From the NCBI GenBank assembly GCA_025529335.1, contig JAMYHX010000094.1, positions 44,959 to 108,958 of the forward strand: a stretch of 64,000 nt of DNA, given 5' to 3'. Made by a program: the position numbers and the translations under genes. This document shows positions 12,637 to 23,172 of this stretch, in pieces. The stretch is from Rhizopus sp. PT2906 (Eukaryota; Mucoromycota; Mucoromycetes; Mucorales; Rhizopodaceae). Under the pieces are notes generated by a model that searched no databases, was not told where the DNA came from, and worked only from the letters and a program-made list of their open reading frames with translations. Positions within the stretch are counted from its first letter, which is position 1. The number at the start of each line of letters is the position of its first letter.

Positions 12637-13711
12637 TCAAACTCCAACATGTCATATCTTCATTAGTTAATATTAACTTGCTCTCTTAATGTAATTTTCA
12701 TTTCATTTTCATACAGAAATAAAAAAAGAAACACTTGTGATAACAAGTATTATTTATTTACAAGTTTGTTTAAAATAATTGTATGTCGAATATTCAAAAA
12801 ATGCAACATTATGGAATAATGTAGTATCGAACATACACACACACACATATATATATAAACGCACTGATGACTACAATTGTTGTTTGTACATTTAATATAA
12901 ATTGCAGGTTTGTTTTATTTGTGTCAAAGGGGATTGACTATGAGATCAAAGATGATTTTTAACATAAGAAACCTTCATTATGCCCGACGAGGAAAAGAGC
13001 TAACCTTAATATATTTCCTTATTGGTTGCTCTAGGTTTTTTTTTTTTTCAAAACTGACTACCTGTCAGAACGTCAGCTTCATTTAGAACACTTTTTCGCA
13101 GCACTGTGGTGATTACATAAGATAAATGATATAATATACATTAGAAAAGACTAAAATAAAAAAAGAATATCAAAGCAATATCAGATTACATTGTTCTCAA
13201 ACTATTTCTAGAAGCGATTTTTCATTGTCAAAGTAAAGAGTTACATATAAAAGAAGAATGTAAAGGCTTCAACACATCTTTTTTTTCTGAATGTGATTGA
13301 TATTTAATTTATAATACAATTTATACGAGTCACAGAGATATATTTATTTCTGACAGTGTACAACCATCATGTTCAAGTTACAGTCGCTGTTTAAAAATAT
13401 CTTCAAACAGCTGTACAGATCGCTCATTGTCCGTCACAGGCTTGCTGCATTTTGATCCGAGCACTTCATAATGCTCTTTTTGAATGGATGACAGGTTATT
13501 CATAATATTGGAGATTTTATATGAAAAGTATAGAATAGAAAATAGGGTTGATGATGTAATATACCCTTCATTCGCTATTGTACTTACAACACATGGGATT
13601 AAACTCTTGCGTCCAAACTCCGGCTTTATTTTTTATGAGCGAAGATTAGAGATAATTTCCCTTTTTTTCTCTTTTATTTTTTCCGGATTTCTTTTTATTT
13701 CTATCAAAAAA
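12637..13711. other. Intergenic, 1.07 kb, with CA/TA microsatellite
   Basis: AT-rich, with a (CA)n(TA)n run at about 12831-12859 and a T13 run near 13035. The last 100 bp are pyrimidine-rich and precede the next ATG. No coding frame longer than noise and no tRNA-like arms were seen. Confidence 0.6.
12831..12859. repeat. CA/TA compound microsatellite
   Basis: Runs ACACACACACACATATATATATA between calreticulin and the OSH4-type gene; simple-sequence repeat, no coding role. Confidence 0.8.
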
Positions 13712-15102
13712 ATGGCTATAGGATTTGGAAGCAAAGACAAAAAGAATAATAGCAAGGCTTTGGATGAAGAACCGCCTTCGGAAAATGATGTCGACAAGTT
13801 ATCTGTCAAGAACTTGGAAGAAAAGAGTCAATTTAAAGAGTTTAAAGAGTTTTTAAAAGTAGTTATCAGCTTCACAGGGGACCTCTCTTCACTCACCTGT
13901 CCAGCTTTCTTCTTGAATGGTCTCTCTTTATTAGAATATGGGTAATAACTATAGACACAATCGAGATCGTTTTATTCACTTCTTTATGTAGCACCTATTG
14001 GGGTGATCATCCTGCTCTTTTCCAAGCTGTTAGTCAAGCACAATCTCCTGAAGGTAAAAGAAATGGAGCATAATGAAACAAGTGCTTACAAATCAAATTA
14101 GACCGCATGTTGTCTATCTGTCGCTGGTTCATTTCTACTCTATGGGGTAGTTACGCTTCTCGTTGCACAGGTGGTAAATTTGAAAAGAAGCCTTATAATC
14201 CAATCTTGGGTGAGCAATTTTTTTGTACCATGGGCGATGCTAAATGCATCTGTGAGCAAGTCTGTCATCATCCCCCAATTTCTGCCTTTTATCTCGAAGA
14301 CGAAAAGGCAGGTGTCAGTTTAAACGGTCATAGTAAGTATATATCTGGTTACCCTTAACACCACTTACTCACATTGTATATGATAGCTGGACAAAAGTCA
14401 AAATTCAAAGGAACTTCTATCCGTGTTGAACAAGTGGGGCGAGCTGTATTATATCTCAAGCAATATGATGAGCAATACATGCTTGATTTTCCAGACATTC
14501 TTATTCGAGGTGTGCTTACTGGTGGAGCCTTTATTGAATTAGGAGGAGTATGTACAATTGTGGGCAGTAATAACACAAAGGCAACAATTGAGTTTGTACC
14601 CAAGCCATGGTTTGGTGGAGAATATAATCACATCAAGGGATGGATTTATCATGATGACAAAGTTCAATACCAACTCTCGGGTCGCTGGAGTCATCAATCA
14701 TTTTACTCAAAAGGAAAGGATAGCAAAAAGGAGTTATTATTTGATGCAGAAGCTGAACCGATGGCAAAGCGTGTGACACCACCTATTGAGGAGCAATCTG
14801 AAATTGAATCACACCGTGTTTGGGGACCAGTAACAGAAGCATTAAAGCAAAAGAATTACAAGGTGGCTAACAAGGAAAAGACACGAATTGAAGAATGGCA
14901 ACGAGGTGTTCGTAAAGAAAGGGAGGAAAAGAAGGAAGTTTGGGAGCCAAAGTTGTTCAAGTTCGAAAAAGATGACGATGCGTCAAATGGAACCGACTAT
15001 CAAAAGAAAAACCATGCATTAAGAACAAAAATGGACTTGCATCATCACTTAGATTCGGGTGCTTGGACTTATGTTCACTCCCTTCACACAAGAAAGCAGT
15101 AG
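13712..15102 (+). CDS. Oxysterol-binding protein, short OSH4/KES1 type
   Basis: Lipid-transfer protein that exchanges sterol and PtdIns4P between membranes. Exons 13712-13941, 13992-14053, 14102-14332 and 14387-15102 join to 412 residues, close to yeast Kes1 (434), with no PH or ankyrin domain. Seen in order: FTGDLSSLTCPAFFLNGLSL (lid/entry), TYWGDHPALF, KKPYNPILGEQF, the family fingerprint as EQVCHHPP (about residue 148; Cys replaces the usual Ser), HTGQKSKFKGT, and a C-terminal RIEEWQRGVRKEREE helix. Start chosen where the family N terminus begins; an upstream in-frame stretch is leader. This window also encodes a long OSH3-type paralogue at about 50-53 kb. Confidence 0.93.
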
Positions 15103-16268
15103 ATTAGCATCATAATAGTACATAATAATAAATTCATTACAGCTTTCATATGTCGTTTTTTTAGTTTGTACTACATCATTTACATCTAGGATACACATTC
15201 ACATTCAATTCATGGCTTACTCATCCAAAAAGAGAAATGTCATTTAGAACAAAGATTGTCACTGTTTTCATTATCTGAGAGTAGTTCTTTATGTTGACGC
15301 TATGCAGTCGTAAAGCCACAGTCGTGGACTCGTTCTACCCACTTTTCTTCCTCCTTTTTTCTTTAAAGGCACTCAAAATGAGTATAAAAAGATGGGTATG
15401 GGCATATGAGAGGCTGCATTCACGCGAAACAGCAATTCTTGCACTCAATTCCTAAAAAATATTTCCAAAAAGAGGACCTTTATTCCAATGAATGAAAGAT
15501 TAAAGATATCGAAACCTTTTCGGTTGTTCTAGCTGAAGTAGCTTGCAATCTATCAATTAAACAGGTGCAATATCTTCCTGTGGAAAAACTTCAGCAAGGA
15601 TACAACTGGGTCTGAAAGCGGCCACAAAATATGGTTTGATCAAAGAAGGGGCAGATCAGCTATAATTACAGCGTGAAACATCACACGCGAATGTAATGAA
15701 GAAAATATTGTAAGGCTGTCGAAAAGGGTAACTTTGATGTATGCTCTGATCCTACAAAATTAGTTTTAGTATATTTGACACGAATTTGCAGCGATATGTT
15801 TTCTTTCAAACTATACCTGATTAGACATTTAATTCTACTATAAACAGCATATTCTGAACTTAGCAAAGTGTTGCAAATACCCCACGAAAAGCACTGCCTT
15901 TATGACAGCTTTTCTTTTAAACCTAGTGCCTTTCTTTTTTTAACAAGTTATACGTTTAAACGGATTTTTATTTATAAATAATTAAAACCTCTAATGGGCG
16001 CACGATCGTAATATTACATCTTTCCCGCCCGAGGCAGTTTTTAACAAGTTATACAGTTTTTCCAAAAATTATTGACACTGATGCCAAGAGTAAAATTCGC
16101 GATCGTTAAACTCTATTGTCACGTTTACCATTGGTTGATTTCGCTTGCTGACAAATTGAATGTCGTATATGTAGGAGCCTTGTCGTACAAAATATGTGTA
16201 TATTAAGCATGAAAGCACTGTCAGATCTCTTTTTACTCTCTTTCTCATTAAAAGCCGAGTATTACAAA
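15103..16268. other. Intergenic, 1.17 kb; edge of a mobile-element-rich stretch
   Basis: No gene seen. A good TATA (TATAAAA near 15380) has no ORF behind it. Near the right end, the 17-mer TTTTTAACAAGTTATAC occurs twice, about 15937-15953 and 16038-16054. After the second copy comes a stretch ending TTCCAAAAATTATTGACACT (about 16061-16080) that looks like the subterminal part of a Tc1/mariner terminal repeat. Confidence 0.5.
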
Positions 16269-17201
16269 ATGAGCTTTCAAATTTTCTACGAAGACGGGCA
16301 CGGTAATGCAGTTGATGAATACGGTAGACCTGAGCCTATGGACTACATCATTGATGAGGAGCGATATGCTTTAGAAACAGTTAGTTCACACACTCAGTAT
16401 TTGCATAATCAGCCTCAGGAGAATAATTTCGATGTAGACTCTATGGCAGATGAAGATGCAAAAGATGACCCAGATGTTTGCATGAAGGAGGCGTCGAGTA
16501 AGCGAGCATACACATTCTACACGGATCAAGACAAAGTTAGATTCTTTAAACTGGTGTTTGAGAAAGTTATGAGTGCTTCAGCTGCTGCAAAACAATTAGG
16601 TATTCATGTTCGCACAGCTCAAAGATGGGCTCAGATGTACAAAACGGATCCTGATAGTATTTTTATAAAGCATAAGAAAACCGGTCGCCCGCGTATACTT
16701 CATGAAGAACACAAGCAAGTGATCTTGGAGTACATAGATGAGAATCCTTCAGCCGCCTTGGAGCAAGTAATGGAGCGACTACTTCAAAAGTTTCAGGATC
16801 TCAAGGTCTCTAAAAGCACTGTCTACAATTTTGTAAGAACTGAATGTAACTTGTCACTCAAAAAAGCCCAATTTCAGCCTGTCGATAGGAACAGTGAAGA
16901 AAAAATCCAGGAGCGTTTTGACTGGGTTCGTAAGTGGGAGTGTACGGACATAGACTTTGCTTGTAGATGCATCAATCCATACTGTAGACCCGCCATGGCA
17001 GCATCAGATAGATATCGCTTATGGAACAGGGATGTTGCTGCTTGCCTCAACTACATGCACATCCTTCGTGGGCTTCGACGTAATGGCATGGTTCCTGATA
17101 GGTTTCGCCGGGATACTGTTGCTCCTACAAGACGTCGAAGAAGAGTGGACGATCAGGGGCAAGCAAGAATTAGAATACGCTCAGACAGTTCTCCGTCCTA
17201 G
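16269..17201 (+). CDS. Chimeric transposase-like protein: Tc1/IS630 helix-turn-helix half plus foreign C-terminal tail
   Basis: Intronless frame of 310 residues from ATG 16269 (an in-frame ATG at 16194 adds 25 leader-like residues). The middle matches the bipartite DNA-binding region of Tc1/IS630 transposases: a first HTH (SASAAAKQLGIHVRTAQRWA), the AT-hook-like GRPR linker, and a second HTH (KVSKSTVYNFV). A DDE catalytic domain should follow WVRKWECTDIDF but is absent. Instead the frame runs into a Cys- and Arg-rich tail with RLWNRDVAACLNYMHIL, which recalls the C-terminal RD-x-x-A-x-x-N segment of TnpB/Fanzor nucleases, and ends in Arg-rich sequence. It cannot transpose alone; it may be a fossil junction or a DNA-binding derivative. 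Confidence 0.6.
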   Translation: MSFQIFYEDGHGNAVDEYGRPEPMDYIIDEERYALETVSSHTQYLHNQPQENNFDVDSMADEDAKDDPDVCMKEASSKRAYTFYTDQDKVRFFKLVFEKVMSASAAAKQLGIHVRTAQRWAQMYKTDPDSIFIKHKKTGRPRILHEEHKQVILEYIDENPSAALEQVMERLLQKFQDLKVSKSTVYNFVRTECNLSLKKAQFQPVDRNSEEKIQERFDWVRKWECTDIDFACRCINPYCRPAMAASDRYRLWNRDVAACLNYMHILRGLRRNGMVPDRFRRDTVAPTRRRRRVDDQGQARIRIRSDSSPS

Positions 17202-18943
17202 TTATCGCTAGGACACATCTAGATGCCTTCGGGGTAAGTTATACATATAATAATTTTCTTACATAACTAACTGTATAATTCTTTATATTCTCTTTCCTTG
17301 GTACTTATTACTCTCATTTGTATGCCGCCTCCTTTTATGTATTTTATTTTTAATCTTTGCGTAAATACTTTTCTTAATATGCGCCAATCATTTTTTTCAT
17401 ACACGTCATAATTTTATCCTCTTTATGAAATTTATTTTTAATAAAACAGTACGCGTCTTACTTTAAGGAAATGACTAGCCAAGCTCATAATGTTTGAGTG
17501 GTATTAAAACGTATTTATTAACACATTCATCACGTCAACAAGTGGTCCTAACTTTGCCATTTATCCTTTAATGATCATCCGACGTTTCACTGAAGTTGTA
17601 AATTAAAAATGGTCTTTATAGTGCCTCCAGTGTTAATCTGCGCATTTGACTAAGGAAGTTTTGTCTTGTAAAATATATAATCCTCGGTTTGCCAATCGCA
17701 AAGCATAGACTCGAACATCAAATTCTGTAATTTGTATGGCAGGAAACATCATATTCTTTATGCCAATTGTTCAGATGACATTTTGTATCAAGTACAGTCT
17801 TCAATCTATCCATGAGCAGTTTCTTCGGAGTGGTCTTTTTCACAGCTTCAGTTGTTGCACCATCAAAAATATCTTCATCTGGAGACAATTACCACGATAC
17901 AAAGATCCGTCCTGAAACGCAATTGGTTCTTTTTACATGGTCTAGAAATGGTGTCGCTACTGTATAAATTGTTAACACTTTGATCTGATTAAAAATAGTA
18001 ATAGATACCATTCGATGCCATATCGTGTCTTTGCAATCAATATTATGTCGTGAACTGTATGCGTGGCATTCCTTTCCTTGTCAATGATCATTTACAGACG
18101 CTACTGTTTTATATTTTCTGTATAAAATCCAAAACTCATTACTGCTGCATATGTGATGAAAGAGACACGAGAAAAGAGTTACTTTGACTTATGCTTGCTT
18201 ATTAAAGACGTAATTTGAGATTACCAAAAGTGTAAAAGACTCTGTTTCTTTTTTTTTTGGGAAAATTAGACATTGAAAACATTCAATTAGGGCCCACGTA
18301 TTCTTCTTTTTCCCAGTGGATCAGCATCCATGATAGAGATCCATTCTTTCTCTTTCTATCTTCTCTATTTTTCAAATTAAAATGATCTTTTGATATCAAT
18401 GCAAATCATCTGTTTCTACTAATTTACTGTCCCCTTTATAATGGAAATGCTATTTCTTGGGTGTAGACAATATTATTACAAATCCATTAGACTGCTTATG
18501 TCGGAATTACTAGGAATGAATGACGAATATGGTGTTAGTAATATTGGATGGCAATGTAACACGAATGTATATGTTACAAGAAGCGCCGTCTTTTTAACAT
18601 TAAGCCAACGATAAAGTATGGTATTCTGTTCAAGGGCGCACTAAGCACAGCCCTTATACATGGTGAAATAATGAACAAGATGTATTCTTTTCCCTCATAT
18701 ATGATTGCATAATATCACAAGGATACTTCTTGTACCTACTTTTATTCATATAAAGTGTATGTGCGTGTATGTGCGTGTGTAACTCAAATCTTTGCCGGTG
18801 TTTGAGATCATTTGGTTTGATAACAAGTTTAAAGTCATAAGAAATTAAAAATGGGGAAATCGGAATTGAAATGGAAATGTTTGAAAGTAATCTATTTTTA
18901 TTGTCTGCTTCCTTTTTCTGTTTTCGATGTTTAAAGAGCTCTT
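17202..18943. other. Gene-poor 1.74 kb with element debris
   Basis: AT-rich. Holds the possible right inverted repeat at 17959-17975 and a stop-interrupted coding-like stretch on the minus strand (17718-17965), listed separately. Near 18757-18780 a GTGTATGTGCGTGTATGTGC run is a short degenerate microsatellite. The last 80 bp are pyrimidine-rich and lead to the Zn2Cys6 gene. Nothing else supportable. Confidence 0.5.
17718..17965 (-). pseudogene. Decayed coding-like fragment with in-frame stop
   Basis: One minus-strand frame reads protein-like sequence (HVKRTNCVSGRIFVSW, then a TAA codon at 17889-17891, then DEDIFDGATTEAVKK and TPKKLLMDRLKTVLDTK) and ends at a TGA at 17718-17720. No start codon or neighbouring exon was found. 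The family is not recognised; it looks like a degraded piece of a repeated gene or element. It overlaps the candidate right inverted repeat. Confidence 0.3.
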
Positions 18944-21265
18944 ATGGAGTCAAAGAAAAGAAAAAGAAAGGATAACGGAAATAGACTAAAGGTTGGAAGA
19001 GCTTGTTATACTTGTAGAGCTAAAAAAATCAAGGTATTATCTCGAATAATTGATCCACAATGATATTATTTATCAATCCAATATATACAAATATACATAC
19101 ATATATATTTTCTAGTGTGATGGTCTAAGACCGTGTATGCAGGTAATTACTCATATTTACATATATATATATTATCTATACATTCTATTGAGCCATCATC
19201 AAAGCTTACATATAATTATCTTTTTCATTAGTGTAAAGGTAGTTGAAGAAGAATGATAAAAAGAGAGACAAGAGAAGAAGAAGAGACAGCAGCTTAACGT
19301 TAAATACATATAGCACGTGCAATAGCATGTTCATTTTATAAAGACGGATCTCTAGAAACAGATGAGAGTGAGACTACTCCAGGGCAGATCACTTCTGAGG
19401 ATCATAATGAATCAGTAGACAACAGCACTTCAAACACAGTAGAACAAGCTATTTTCTTTTCGGAATCAGTAGATGAACAACATACAAAATTAAAAAGAAA
19501 AGGTCCCATGTTGGAATCTCGAGTGAGCAACATGTTTGCTTGTTTATGTGATGCACTCAAAAAGACACCTTCACTTGACGGAAGAAAGTTATCTCAAAAG
19601 CTTTGGCCACCAGCAGGATCATTTGGCAACTTTATTTCTTGGTCATTAGATCCACCACTGCCAAGTCGATACGCTGGATCAATCGAGATGCCATCAACAG
19701 AGATACAAATGGCTCTCATTGATTGCTTCTTTAGAACTCGAAATCAAGTACAACAGTGCATCATTCCGTCGTATTTTTATGAGCAACTCAAGGTCAAAGG
19801 ATTATTTATTACACCGCTTCTTTTGAATGCCATTTACGCGTCATCTGCTCGATTTGTCAACATACCAGACTGTCCTAAGCCAGATATATTTTACCATAGA
19901 GCCAAGCGTTTAATAGAGGATTTTATGGACGTACCACGATTGAGCACAGTGGTCGCAGCGTATTTACTGAGCCTATATGAGCCCTCTGCTGATGTGTATC
20001 GACCAGGATCTTATCACTGTCGACAATGGTCTCTCTCAGGCATGGCATGTAGAATGGCCATTGAACTTGGACTGCATGACGAAAGTGACGTAGACCCTAG
20101 CTTATCCCCGGTGGAAAAAGAACTACGTCGGCGAGTCCTTTGGGCATGTTATGACTTGGATAAGCTCCAGAGTTTAGGTTGGGAACGGCCATGGACGATC
20201 AGACGCACCTATATCAGAACAAAGTTCCCATCGCCGTTACCAGAAGAGACCTCAGAGGACCAGTATCACCTAAAGGTGTTTTTGCACAGAATCAAATTTG
20301 CCCTTCTCGTCGAAGAGGAATTAGAATTAAGAAACATGAATAGATCCACTTTGAGCAGTTTGTCTGAAGAAAGCGCCTCACAAGACGAGATTTGCTCTAT
20401 CTTTACAACCCTTTTCAACAAGTACATTGACTTTTTTTACAGCTTGCCAACCGATATGCAGTGGACTCCGACAACCCCAGTTCCTGTGGAGGATGTGTTA
20501 CAGTTACCAAAGCCAGATCCAGTTGTTGCTCATGTTCACTTACAGTTTAATATAATCCTCATAGAATTACTCACAAAAATACCGGCCACAGAAGCCAACA
20601 ACTTCCAGCTACGTGTAGCAGCCGCATCTATCACACAGCTGGCGTATTTCCTATGTCAGGAACCCGCCTATATCATAAAATTCGATTTTATTGCACATGC
20701 ATTGATCCACGCTATTAAAGTTCATATGCTCCAGTTGGATGGATCTGACATTTCTGTAGTACAGCTGGCCTGGTGTCTATTTTATAGATGTATTTACTGC
20801 TTGCAAAAGTTGAATACATATGTGGTTATTCCAAACTGTCACAAGTTTTTGCAGCAAGTCATTCAAATCTACGGCATAGACTTATCTGATCCTTATCTTG
20901 ATCTTAAATATCAAGTGCCTAAACCGATATCAACAACAAGTCATTATGGCAATCAGCAAGGATCATTTTCAAATTATGCAATAGATGACCGAACGCGCTT
21001 GTTTCAATATCATCATCCGTCAAGTATAATGCAAAGTAGCATATGGCCATCAACAAAGCCCTCAATACCAATAGTCACTGAAGAGGTGACTGTACCAAGT
21101 CAGCTCAATACTAGTCGGAGTGGTATATACAGTGCAAGATGGCAAGATGGCAATAATGATGAACAACAACAAGATAGCAGTAAGCCCAATGTTTATATGC
21201 CTCAACAAGAACAGGAACAACCACCACAAACGACTTATAGCAACATAATGGATGGCTATCATTAA
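18944..21265 (+). CDS. Zn(II)2Cys6 fungal transcription factor with Fungal_trans domain
   Basis: Exons 18944-19033, 19116-19142, 19232-19238 and 19314-21265 join to 691 residues. The zinc cluster is spread over all four exons: C21, C24 (exon 1), C31, C37 (exon 2), C40 (7-nt exon 3) and C47 (exon 4), exact spacing C-x2-C-x6-C-x5-C-x2-C-x6-C, preceded by a basic KKRKRK stretch. The middle-homology domain covers about residues 230-430 (GSYHCRQWSLSGMACRMAIE, ELRRRVLWACYDLDK). The tail is Gln/Ser-rich. Target genes are unknown. It converges on MET3 with only 84 bp between stop codons. The true size of exon 3 could be 7 or 10 nt (GTAG or GTTG donor); 7 nt gives the canonical spacing. Confidence 0.9.
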
Positions 21266-21349
21266 ATAAAAAGAACTTTTTATTAAAATACACGATTGTT
21301 TTTATTGTCTACACATATAAAATGAAAAGAGGAGAGGGGAATAAATAAC

Positions 21350-23172
21350 TTAGGAGGAACCAATGTAGCCATCCTTTTCGAGTAACAGAATGATTTCATG
21401 TACAGCTTGTGAGATGGATTGCTTAGTAATATCAACAGTAAGGTCAGCATTTGTAGGCACTTCATAAGGTGCATCTAAGCCTGTAAACTCCTTGATCTCA
21501 CCCTTCTTGGCACGTTCATAGATACCATCACGATCACGTTTGATACATTCTTCAAGAGGAGTAGACACATGAATGAGGTAAAAGCCACCATATTGTGAGA
21601 TGGTCTTTCTGGCAGCATCACGAGCGGCAGCATAAGGAGCAATAGGCGCAACGATGACAGCAGCACCAGCTCTTGTTAATTCACCAGCAACGAAGGCTTG
21701 ACGACCAATGTTGATATCACGATCACGTTTGGAGAAGCCCAGCTCGGAAGATAATTCGGCACGGGTGTTTTCACTTGACAAGAGAGATACTGTACGGGTA
21801 GATTCCTGGTTTAAGGATACTTGAAGAGCACGAGCAATGGCGTTCTTGCCAGAAGCATGAAGACCAGTAAAAAAGATGGTGAAACCTTGTTGACTACGAG
21901 GAGGATGAGACTGTCTCAAGACTTGGACGACTTCAGGATAAGAGAACCATTCGGGAATGGGTAAACCTGTCTTGAGACGATGACGAAGTTCCGTACCGCT
22001 GATGTTTAATGTCTTGACACCCTCGGGAACTTCATCAGCAGGGATATACTCATCTGTATCAGGGCAGTAAGTAACCATCTGGAAAGGCACGATCTCGATA
22101 CCGATTTCGTCCTTGTACTTTTCGACGAGTGCTTGAGCATCGTATGGTCCGTAGAAATCAACACCTTGACTGTTCTTACCGGGGCCAGCATGGTCACGAC
22201 CCACGATGAAGTGAGTCACACCGTGGTTCTTACGGATTAAGGCATGCCAGACGGCTTCACGAGGACCACCCATACGCATGGCCAAGGGCAACAAACTGAG
22301 TTCGGCCATACCATTAGGATACTTGGGCATCAAGGCCTTGTAGACTCGCACACGTGTGTAATGATCGATATCTCCAGGCTTTGTAAGACCGACGACAGGA
22401 TGAATCAATAGATGAGCCTTGCGTTGACGAGCAGCACGTACAGTCAGTTCACGATGAGCACGATGCATGGGGTTACGAGTTTGGAAAGCAACGACTCGAG
22501 TCCATTGGAGTTTCTTGAAGTGGGAACGAAGTTCACTGGGTGTGTCTATAAAAAGTGTTGGAAAAAAAAAGATGTGAAATCAAGTCAACTTACATCTGTT
22601 GGCGACATAGTCGTAGTGAGATGGGGCTTGAATTGCCTCAAGAGAACCACCAAGATTGAATTCTTTGGCAATGTTATGGAGATAATTAACAGCAGGATGA
22701 GCAATATCATCAGCACCATAGACTAACTTGGCTTCCTTTGATTTATCAGGTCTATAGATATCCTCTACTGTCAAGATAGCCAAGGGTTCATTGTCACGGG
22801 GATCCAACAAGGCAATACGCTTGGCTGGTTCAATCTTGCTCTCTTCTATTTCTTGCTTACTTACATCCAAAGTGATTGGAATTGGCCAAAGTAAACCATT
22901 TGTTAAGCGCATGTTTTCGACAACGCTAGAATAAAAGTCAGCACTTGTATTACTAATGATAGCTCATCTTTTTACCTTGTATAGTCCTTTTCATTCAAGA
23001 ATCCTTCGAGAGGAGAGAAGCCACCATTGAGGATGAGTTCGAGGTCACATAATTGACGATCAGTCAAGACGATAGAGGGTAATGATTGAGCTTCAGCCAA
23101 GAGAGATTCTTGTTTATGAGCATCACGTGCGTGAAGGTCCTTGAGAACGCCACCGTGAGGAGTATTTGCCAT
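21350..23172 (-). CDS. MET3: ATP sulfurylase with APS-kinase-like regulatory domain
   Basis: First step of sulfate assimilation: sulfate plus ATP gives APS and pyrophosphate. Exons (minus) 22976-23172, 22594-22925 and 21350-22545 join to 574 residues, the size of filamentous-fungal homohexameric enzymes. The catalytic core shows AFQTRNPMHRAHRE (QxRNxxHxxH), VGRDHAGPG and the surrounding active-site segments. The C-terminal 180 residues are the APS-kinase-like allosteric domain; its P-loop is degenerate (TGLHASGKNAIARA), and RDRDGIYERA/EFTGLDAPYE follow the kinase fold. In Penicillium-type enzymes this domain binds PAPS as feedback inhibitor rather than acting as kinase. ATG context is ordinary; no Met4/Cbf1-like CACGTG lies just upstream. 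Confidence 0.96.

Larger units (their letters stand above)
16040..17975 (+). mobile_element. Candidate Tc1/mariner-like element remnant around the chimeric transposase ORF
   Basis: TTAACAAGTTATACAGT at 16041-16057 matches the reverse complement of 17959-17975 at 16 of 17 positions, giving a possible inverted-repeat pair around the ORF at 16269-17201. A second possible right end is the CCAATCATTTTTT stretch near 17384-17396, which loosely mirrors CCAAAAATTATTG at about 16063-16075 and would make a 1.35-kb element, nearer the usual size. No convincing TA target duplication could be fixed, so the borders are tentative. Confidence 0.35.
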
